The position numbers were made by a program, and so were the translations under genes. The notes beneath the pieces were generated by a model. The model worked only from the letters and a program-made list of their open reading frames with translations. It made no database searches and was not told the origin of the DNA. 13,799 nt of DNA, taken from NCBI GenBank assembly GCA_937901285.1, contig CALCHI010000115.1, forward strand, positions 1 through 13,799. The letters run 5' to 3'. Numbering within the stretch: the stretch's first letter is position 1; every line of letters starts with the position of its first letter. Below, piece by piece: positions 7,228 through 13,799 of this stretch. This DNA comes from UBA8437 sp003445035. GTDB lineage: Bacteria; Planctomycetota; Planctomycetia; Planctomycetales; Planctomycetaceae.

Positions 7228-7232
7228 AGGAG
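7228..7232 (+). promoter_or_regulatory. Shine-Dalgarno (AGGAG) for the PQQ-like propeller
   Basis: AGGAG sits eight bases before ATG 7241 and selects this start over in-frame codons further upstream, the most distal at 6971. The ATG also opens a clear signal peptide. Confidence 0.75.
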
Positions 7233-7240
7233 ATCTTTCG

Positions 7241-8548
7241 ATGACCAGCTTCGTCCGCCCGTTGACCATGGTGCTCGCTTCCGTCCTCGTTTGGCTCACT
7301 GCTGTCTCGTCGGCGACAGCCGACGACTGGCCCCAGTGGGGCGGCCCGAATCGCGACCTGGTCTGGCGTGAAACAGGCATCGTCAAGACTCTGCCCACCA
7401 AGGGCCTGCTGCCCCGGGTGTGGTCGACGCCGGTGGGCGAAGGCTACTCGGGACCGGCCGTCGCCGATGGACGCGTCTATATCACCGACTACATCCGCAA
7501 CAAGCGGATCGAACGGATCCATTCGCTCGACGCCGAAACCGGCAAGATCCTGTGGAGCCGCACTTACCCGGTCCGCTACAGCATCAGCTACCCGGCCGGA
7601 CCGCGCATGACCCCTGTCATCGAGCGGGACCGGGTCTACACAATCGGTTCGATGGGGGACATGTTCTGCATGAAGGTCAGCGACGGTTCGGTGATCTGGA
7701 AAAAGAACTTCGTGGCCGACTATGGCACCAAGCTGCCGATCTGGGGCATGGTCGCCTCGCCGCTGATCGACGGTCAGCAGTTGATCACGCTGGTCGGCGG
7801 CACCGACGGTTCGCTGGTGGTCAGCTTCGACAAGCTGACCGGCAAGGAATTGTGGCGGAGCCTCGAGGACGAGATGATCGGCTACTGCCCACCGGTGATC
7901 ATGACCTTCGGCAAGACCCGGCAGTTGATTGTCTGGCACCCGACCGCCATCAGCAGTCTCGACCCGACCAACGGCAAGCTGATCTGGCAGGTCCCGTTCG
8001 CGGTTCGTGTCGGGCTGACCATCTCGACCCCACGCCAGTTCGGCAACCGGCTGTTCGTCACGGCGTTCTACAACGGGCCGATGATGATCGAGGTCTCCCC
8101 CGACGGCCGCAACGCGAAAGTGGCCTGGAAGGGCAAAAGCGACAGCGAGATCAAGACCGACGGGCTGCACTCGATCATGACGACACCGATCTTCAACGGC
8201 AGCCACATCTACGGAATCTGCAGCTACGGGCACCTGCGGTGCCTGGATGCCAGCAACGGCAAGCGGATCTGGGAAACGATCAAGCCCACCGGCAAGGACC
8301 GCTGGTGGAACGCGTTCCTGGTGACCCATGAGGACCGCCAGTTCATCCACAACGAGCAGGGCGACCTGATCATCGCCAAGCTCTCGCCCAAGGGCTACCA
8401 GGAGATCAGCCGCGCGAAGCTGGTCGAACCGACCCGAAAAGTCCGGAGGCGGATGACCATCTGGTCGCACCCGGCCTTTGCGCTCAAGAGCGTCTTCGCC
8501 CGTAACGACAAGGAACTGGTCCGGGTCAGCCTGGCAGCGGGCAAGTGA
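7241..8548 (+). CDS. Secreted PQQ-like (BamB-type) beta-propeller protein
   Basis: 435 residues. A signal peptide (hydrophobic 8-24, likely cut at SATA/DDW after residue 27) is followed at once by WPQWGGPNRD (30-39), the segment that opens many exported PQQ-like propellers of Planctomycetes. Blade motifs are at 97-105 (DAETGKILW), 145-153 (KVSDGSVIW), 197-205 (DKLTGKELW), 241-249 (DPTNGKLIW) and 336-344 (DASNGKRIW). Proteins of this family bind partners or ligands in the periplasm; most lack the calcium and PQQ ligands of true quinoprotein dehydrogenases, and I see no convincing dehydrogenase active site here. The stop TGA overlaps the GTG start of the next gene (GTGA), so the two are probably translated in a coupled way. 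Confidence 0.88.
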   Translation: MTSFVRPLTMVLASVLVWLTAVSSATADDWPQWGGPNRDLVWRETGIVKTLPTKGLLPRVWSTPVGEGYSGPAVADGRVYITDYIRNKRIERIHSLDAETGKILWSRTYPVRYSISYPAGPRMTPVIERDRVYTIGSMGDMFCMKVSDGSVIWKKNFVADYGTKLPIWGMVASPLIDGQQLITLVGGTDGSLVVSFDKLTGKELWRSLEDEMIGYCPPVIMTFGKTRQLIVWHPTAISSLDPTNGKLIWQVPFAVRVGLTISTPRQFGNRLFVTAFYNGPMMIEVSPDGRNAKVAWKGKSDSEIKTDGLHSIMTTPIFNGSHIYGICSYGHLRCLDASNGKRIWETIKPTGKDRWWNAFLVTHEDRQFIHNEQGDLIIAKLSPKGYQEISRAKLVEPTRKVRRRMTIWSHPAFALKSVFARNDKELVRVSLAAGK

Positions 8549-9690
8549 GCACGCAATTCGACTGCGTGGTGATCGGAGTCGGTGGTTTCGGCAGTGCCGC
8601 GCTGGACCACGTCGCGTCCCGCGGGGCGAGCGTGCTGGGCATCGAGCGGTTCGGCATTGCCCATGACCGTGGCAGTTCGCACGGCCATACCCGGGTCATC
8701 CGGCAAGCCTACTTCGAACACGCCGACTACGTTCCGCTGCTGCTCGATGCGTACAGGCTCTGGGACGAACTGGCAGCCGACAGCGGCCAACCGCTGATCG
8801 ACCGCTGTGGACTGCTGCTGGCCGGACACCCCGAGGGACCGGCCGTTTCCGGAACCCGCCAGGCCGCGGCATTGCACGGACTCGATCTCCAGGACGTCTC
8901 GACCCGGCGTCTGACCACCGATTTCCCGGGCTTCGCCATTCCCGACAACTTCGAAGCGGTGTGGGAAGAAGCCGGAGGGTACCTGTTTGTGGAGGACGCC
9001 GTCGCCGCACACATCCAACGAGCCGTGGGTCACGGAGCCGTCCTGCAAACCGGCGAAACCGTCATCGAGTGGACATCCCGCGGAGATGCGATCGAGGTGG
9101 TCACCGACCGCGATCGTTATCAGGCCGGTTCGCTGATCGTGGCACCCGGTTCATGGGTCCCCGGACTGCTGCCGGGACTGCCGGTTTCGTGGGACATCGT
9201 CCGCAAGCCACTGTTCTGGTTCCCCACCACGACCGACCAGTACAACCGCTCAAGTGGTGCCGGCGTGTTTTTCCTGGAGACACCCGGCGGGGAGTTCTAC
9301 GGATTCCCGTCCCTGGACGGAGAAACGGTGAAGGTGGCCGAACACACCGCCGGAGTCAGTGTCTCGGATCCCCTGGCCGTCGATCGTGATGTGCTCTCTG
9401 TCGACCTGCCCCCGTTGGCCGAGTTCCTCCAATCCCACATGCCAGGGCTGGCAACCGGCCCGGCCCGCCACACGGTCTGTCTCTACACCCGCACCCCCGA
9501 CCTGAACTTCATCGTCGATCGTCACCCCGAGCATCCTCGAGTCGCGATTGCCTGTGGGTTCTCCGGCCACGGCTTCAAGTTCACACCGGTCATCGGCAGC
9601 ATCCTGGCCGACCTCGCACTCGAAGGCCGTACCGAGCATTCGGTCGAGTTTCTCTCGGCAACTCGGCCCGGGTTGCTGAGGCCCGACTGA
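8545..9690 (+). CDS. Monomeric sarcosine oxidase / N-methyl amino acid oxidase family flavoprotein
   Basis: FAD enzyme that oxidises secondary amino acids (sarcosine, N-methyl-tryptophan, pipecolate) with release of H2O2; cytoplasmic, no signal peptide. The 381-residue length matches the family. VIGVGGFGSAAL (9-20) is the FAD dinucleotide loop; GSSHGHTRVIRQAY (43-56) is the conserved family segment with H46 and R50; K263 and H267 (VKVAEH) match the O2-activating Lys and its neighbouring His; C312 in VCLYTRTPD matches the cysteine that binds FAD covalently; IACGFSGHGFKF (335-346) closes the FAD site. These cover the key residues, so it should be active. Substrate cannot be set from sequence by eye. 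GTG 8545 overlaps the previous stop by four bases; the dehydrogenase gene follows after 73 bases. Confidence 0.9.
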   Translation: MSTQFDCVVIGVGGFGSAALDHVASRGASVLGIERFGIAHDRGSSHGHTRVIRQAYFEHADYVPLLLDAYRLWDELAADSGQPLIDRCGLLLAGHPEGPAVSGTRQAAALHGLDLQDVSTRRLTTDFPGFAIPDNFEAVWEEAGGYLFVEDAVAAHIQRAVGHGAVLQTGETVIEWTSRGDAIEVVTDRDRYQAGSLIVAPGSWVPGLLPGLPVSWDIVRKPLFWFPTTTDQYNRSSGAGVFFLETPGGEFYGFPSLDGETVKVAEHTAGVSVSDPLAVDRDVLSVDLPPLAEFLQSHMPGLATGPARHTVCLYTRTPDLNFIVDRHPEHPRVAIACGFSGHGFKFTPVIGSILADLALEGRTEHSVEFLSATRPGLLRPD

Positions 9691-9763
9691 GTCGAGAAGA
9701 TGGTCGGCTTCACGCCCGGCGACGGCAAGACCACAGATTCCCCGATTCGCGAAAGACACCCCC

Positions 9764-10840
9764 ATGGCGATCATCCCCGGCTACCCACTGGATGAAGGAC
9801 AGGAACAGCGTGTGCCGGTCGATCCACTTCGGCAGTGGGTGATCGACGTGCTGTGTCACGAGGCGATGATCCCGGTCGAGGCGGCTGCCGGAGCCGACCG
9901 GCTGATCGAGGCCGACCTGCGAGGCATCCCGTCACACGGCACCCGTGCCCTGCCCCGCTATCTCGACCAGATGAAGGCGGGGGGCATCGACCCCCGGGCA
10001 ACGATCCTGACCGAGCGTGACACCCCGGCCATGGCGGTGCTCAACGGCGGCAAGGGCCTGGGCCACGTGGCAGCCACCCGTGCGATGCAGATGGCGATCG
10101 CCAAGGCGAAGGAGGTCGGCACGGGAACCGTGGCAGTGAAGGCCAGCCAGCACTTCGGAGCCGCCCAGGTCTACGCGATGATGGCCGCGGCCGAGGGAAT
10201 GATCGGCTACGCCACGACCAGCACCGGCCCGGCCACGGTGACCGCCTACGGCAGCCGTGGCCCGGCTGTGGCCAACAACGCCCTGGCCTGGGCCGCGCCC
10301 ACCCGAGACGGTCATCCGGTGGTGCTCGACATGGCCTGCGCCGTCTCCAGCTGGGGCAAGGTCCACTCGATGGGCATGTACGGACAGCCGATCCCCGAGG
10401 GCTGGGCGGTGGATGCCGAGGGCAACCCCACGACCAACGTCGACGACGCCAAGACCCTGCTGCCGGCGGCCGGGCCACGGGGTTACGGCCTGGCGTTTTT
10501 CAGCTCGGTCCTCTGTGGCCCACTCGTCGGTGCCCGGATGCCCCTGAAGAAGACCTGGGAAATCGCCTCCGACGGGTCCGAGCACTTCATGTACGCGATC
10601 GACATCAACGCCTTCGTCGAGCCCGACGATTTCTACAACCAGATCGAAGCGACCGTCAGCGAGATCCGTGAACTGGATCCTGCCGAGGGTTTCGACCGGG
10701 TCTGCCTGCCGGGCGATCTCGAAGCCGAACGCGAACGGGCCTGGCGGCAGGACGGGCTGCCGATGCACAACGACCAGGTCGAATCTCTGCAGGCGGTCGC
10801 CGAGGCCAAGGGAATCCCCGGTCCGTGGACCGTCGCCTGA
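9764..10840 (+). CDS. Type-2 malate/L-lactate dehydrogenase family oxidoreductase (Ldh2/DpkA-like)
   Basis: NAD(P)-dependent family that is not of Rossmann fold. It includes malate, lactate, ureidoglycolate and sulfolactate dehydrogenases and the imine reductase DpkA. The 358-residue protein shows DLRGIPSHGTRALPRY (51-66, family SHG segment with H58), LNGGKGLGHVAATRAM (93-108), KASQHFGAA (126-134, usual NSNHFG), PVVLDMACAVSSWGKV (185-200) and GPRGYGLAFF (237-246, usual HKGYGLA with Lys). Arg for Lys in the last motif and NNALAWAAP (171-179) where GTNPIA-type sequence is usual mark it as a divergent subfamily. ATG 9764 has only a weak purine stretch upstream. It lies 73 bases after the sarcosine oxidase-like gene and may be co-transcribed. 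Substrate unknown. Confidence 0.85.
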   Translation: MAIIPGYPLDEGQEQRVPVDPLRQWVIDVLCHEAMIPVEAAAGADRLIEADLRGIPSHGTRALPRYLDQMKAGGIDPRATILTERDTPAMAVLNGGKGLGHVAATRAMQMAIAKAKEVGTGTVAVKASQHFGAAQVYAMMAAAEGMIGYATTSTGPATVTAYGSRGPAVANNALAWAAPTRDGHPVVLDMACAVSSWGKVHSMGMYGQPIPEGWAVDAEGNPTTNVDDAKTLLPAAGPRGYGLAFFSSVLCGPLVGARMPLKKTWEIASDGSEHFMYAIDINAFVEPDDFYNQIEATVSEIRELDPAEGFDRVCLPGDLEAERERAWRQDGLPMHNDQVESLQAVAEAKGIPGPWTVA

Positions 10841-10869
10841 TGGTCAAAACGGTGTCCGTCCGCAATAAT
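10841..10869 (+). promoter_or_regulatory. Sigma-70-like promoter of the tRNA-Arg gene
   Basis: TGGTCA (10841-10846, four of six matches) and AATAAT (10864-10869, five of six matches) are separated by exactly 17 bases. The expected start near 10876 is about 10 bases before the mature tRNA 5' end. It begins immediately after the stop codon of the preceding gene. Confidence 0.6.
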
Positions 10870-10885
10870 CGGCTCACCGACACCT

Positions 10886-10959
10886 GCACCCGTAGCTCAA
10901 CTGGATAGAGCATCGGTCTTCGGAACCGAGGGTTGGGGGTTCGAATCCCTCCGGGTGTA
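10886..10959 (+). tRNA. tRNA-Arg (anticodon UCG)
   Basis: A complete cloverleaf folds by hand. The acceptor GCACCCG pairs with CGGGTGT (one G-U), the D stem is GCTC/GAGC, the anticodon stem is TCGGT/ACCGA with loop CTTCGGA (anticodon TCG at 10920-10922), the variable loop is five bases, the T stem is GGGGG/CCCTC (one G-U), and the T loop is TTCGAAT. The D loop has A20, an arginine identity base, and the discriminator is A10959. CCA is not encoded. It reads CGA and possibly other CGN codons. Confidence 0.96.
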
Positions 10960-11004
10960 CTTCTTTCGGCCTCCTGGGCCAGTCCCTGCGACAAGAGATC
11001 CGGC

Positions 11005-11457
11005 ATGAAGGCCTCGACCTTCGCCATCGTGGTCGGTGCGACGGTGGCGGCCATCGCGCCGATCGGTGTCGTCAATCCGTCCGGGTACGTCGCGTCACTG
11101 GCAAACCTGCTCGGGCAATCCTCCCTGGTTCACACCATCGCGGTCGCCTTGCTGGCGATGGGGACACTGGTGCTGCTGCAGCCGGTGGCCAGTCGATCGC
11201 CCAGCCAGCGTTTGGTTCGGGCAGTGGCCTGGTTGTCCGTGATCAAATCCTTGCTCATGCTCTGGGCCCCTGCCCTCGTGGAAAGCGTGACCGACTGGAT
11301 GACAACCCTGCCGGCATGGCCGATCAGACTGGGTAGCGTGGTGGACTTCGCGTTCGGCCTGTTGATGCTCTGGGTGGGGCGACGACTGATTGGGGCAGAA
11401 TCGGACAAGGGGAATGACCTGGCCAGCAGTGACCCGAGAGCGACCGAGCATGCGTGA
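11005..11457 (+). CDS. Small membrane protein of unknown function, four predicted helices
   Basis: 150 residues with hydrophobic segments at about 5-23, 42-62, 71-91 and 108-128 and a hydrophilic, acidic C-terminal tail. I do not recognise the family. ATG 11005 is chosen because an upstream start at 10933 would lie inside the tRNA; AAGAGA about seven bases upstream is a modest ribosome site. It starts 45 bases after the tRNA and could be cotranscribed with it or have its own promoter. Its last eight bases overlap the next gene in another frame, which points to a two-gene unit encoding membrane partners. It has no charged catalytic pattern, so a structural or subunit role is possible, but this is a guess. 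Confidence 0.7.
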   Translation: MKASTFAIVVGATVAAIAPIGVVNPSGYVASLANLLGQSSLVHTIAVALLAMGTLVLLQPVASRSPSQRLVRAVAWLSVIKSLLMLWAPALVESVTDWMTTLPAWPIRLGSVVDFAFGLLMLWVGRRLIGAESDKGNDLASSDPRATEHA

Positions 11458-11797
11458 GACCATCGTCGTCGTCGCTTTTCTGCCGTTTCTGTATTACGCC
11501 ACGCTCGACGGCATCTTCCACTTCCGCGGTCGCCGGGTCAGCCTGGCCGAACATGTGATCCATGTCGTGATCGGGCTGTCTTTGGCGCTGGTGTTCGCCG
11601 CCGCCGTGACGGCCAACCCGTTGGTGATGCTGGGTAGCCTGGTCGCCTTCCTTGTCTCCGGCGGCCTGGACGAATTTGTCTGGCACCGCGATCTGCCGGC
11701 CCATGAATCGGATCTGCACGCCAAGGAACACCTGGCCCTGCTGATCTTCCTGGGCGTCACGCTGCTGATCGATTCGCCGCTGGTCACCACGGGCTGA
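11450..11797 (+). CDS. Small His-rich membrane protein of unknown function
   Basis: 115 residues with three hydrophobic segments (about 3-18, 36-70 as one long or two short helices, 95-113). ATG 11450 overlaps the previous gene by eight bases. Striking are paired acidic/His residues spaced i, i+4: D20/H24, E34/H38, E75/H79, E86/H90, with H90/H94 as well, clustered at both ends of the hydrophobic core. Such spacing places side chains on one helix face and is how membrane di-iron and some heme proteins hold metal. I do not recognise the family and no known motif fits exactly. The overlap with the 150-residue membrane protein suggests they act together. GC-rich codon third positions agree with a real gene. 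Confidence 0.7.
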   Translation: MRETIVVVAFLPFLYYATLDGIFHFRGRRVSLAEHVIHVVIGLSLALVFAAAVTANPLVMLGSLVAFLVSGGLDEFVWHRDLPAHESDLHAKEHLALLIFLGVTLLIDSPLVTTG

Positions 11798-11833
11798 ATC
11801 CGGCCCCGGCCGCTTCCGTTCTCGCCACGGTCC

Positions 11834-11846
11834 GTCGATAATCGAC
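11834..11846. promoter_or_regulatory. Short palindrome GTCGATAATCGAC upstream of the ThuA fusion gene
   Basis: Six-base arms GTCGAT/ATCGAC flank a single A. GATAAT (11837-11842) inside it matches five of six positions of a -10 box, about 52 bases before ATG 11895, though the -35 region is weak. It could be an operator overlapping a promoter. Confidence 0.3.
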
Positions 11847-11894
11847 AGCTGCCCACACCAGCAAGTCCTTGCCGTCGTGATGACGAGGTTGCCA

Positions 11895-13799
<1,905 letters not shown>

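Noticed and set aside
6893..8470. 525-codon minus-strand ORF opposite the PQQ-like gene
   Set aside because: The plus-strand gene has a signal peptide, ribosome site and propeller repeats. The antisense frame shows low-complexity Asp/Val/Arg-rich sequence and no domain.
9691..9763. Possible promoter or terminator between the sarcosine oxidase-like and Ldh2-like genes
   Set aside because: No paired -35/-10 boxes and no stem-loop followed by T residues could be found.
10969..10982. GGCC-TCCTG-GGCC hairpin after the tRNA as a terminator
   Set aside because: Four-base stem with no T-run following; too weak to call.

Overview
The window is high-GC DNA that reads as a planctomycete chromosome, most likely a Pirellulales-type relative. 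This assignment is an inference. It rests on the IspG variant, on secreted PQQ-like and PD40 beta-propeller proteins, and above all on a ThuA / F5-8 type C / PVC-type dehydrogenase-domain fusion at the right edge, a protein architecture typical of Planctomycetes and Verrucomicrobia. I see no insertion sequence, phage gene, integrase or CRISPR array, so it looks like an ordinary metabolic region.

Layout: (1) positions 1-545, minus strand, a TPR lipoprotein cut by the left edge, with a perfect AGGAGG and a possible 28-codon ORF whose stop overlaps its start. (2) 747-5967, plus strand, a metabolic block: ispG (MEP isoprenoid pathway), a xylulokinase, an ornithine cyclodeaminase/mu-crystallin family protein, and pyruvate kinase. 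(3) 5974-7059, minus strand, a secreted PD40/TolB-like propeller that meets pyruvate kinase tail to tail with 6 bp between stops. (4) 7241-10840, plus strand, a secreted PQQ-like propeller, a monomeric sarcosine oxidase-type flavoprotein whose GTG start overlaps the previous stop, and a type-2 malate/lactate dehydrogenase family enzyme. (5) 10886-10959, tRNA-Arg(UCG) with a good sigma-70-like promoter. (6) 11005-11797, two small overlapping membrane proteins of unknown function, the second rich in acidic/His pairs. (7) 11895 to the right edge, the first 635 residues of a very large secreted ThuA fusion protein.

Two functional themes can be argued. XylB, pyruvate kinase and IspG all touch the input or late steps of the MEP pathway. 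Separately, three amine/imine redox families (OCD/mu-crystallin, sarcosine/pipecolate oxidase, DpkA-like dehydrogenase) lie within about 7.4 kb. Both are inferences from gene content. No clearly novel defence or mobile system is visible. The least explained pieces are the two small membrane proteins and the short ORF upstream of the TPR lipoprotein.
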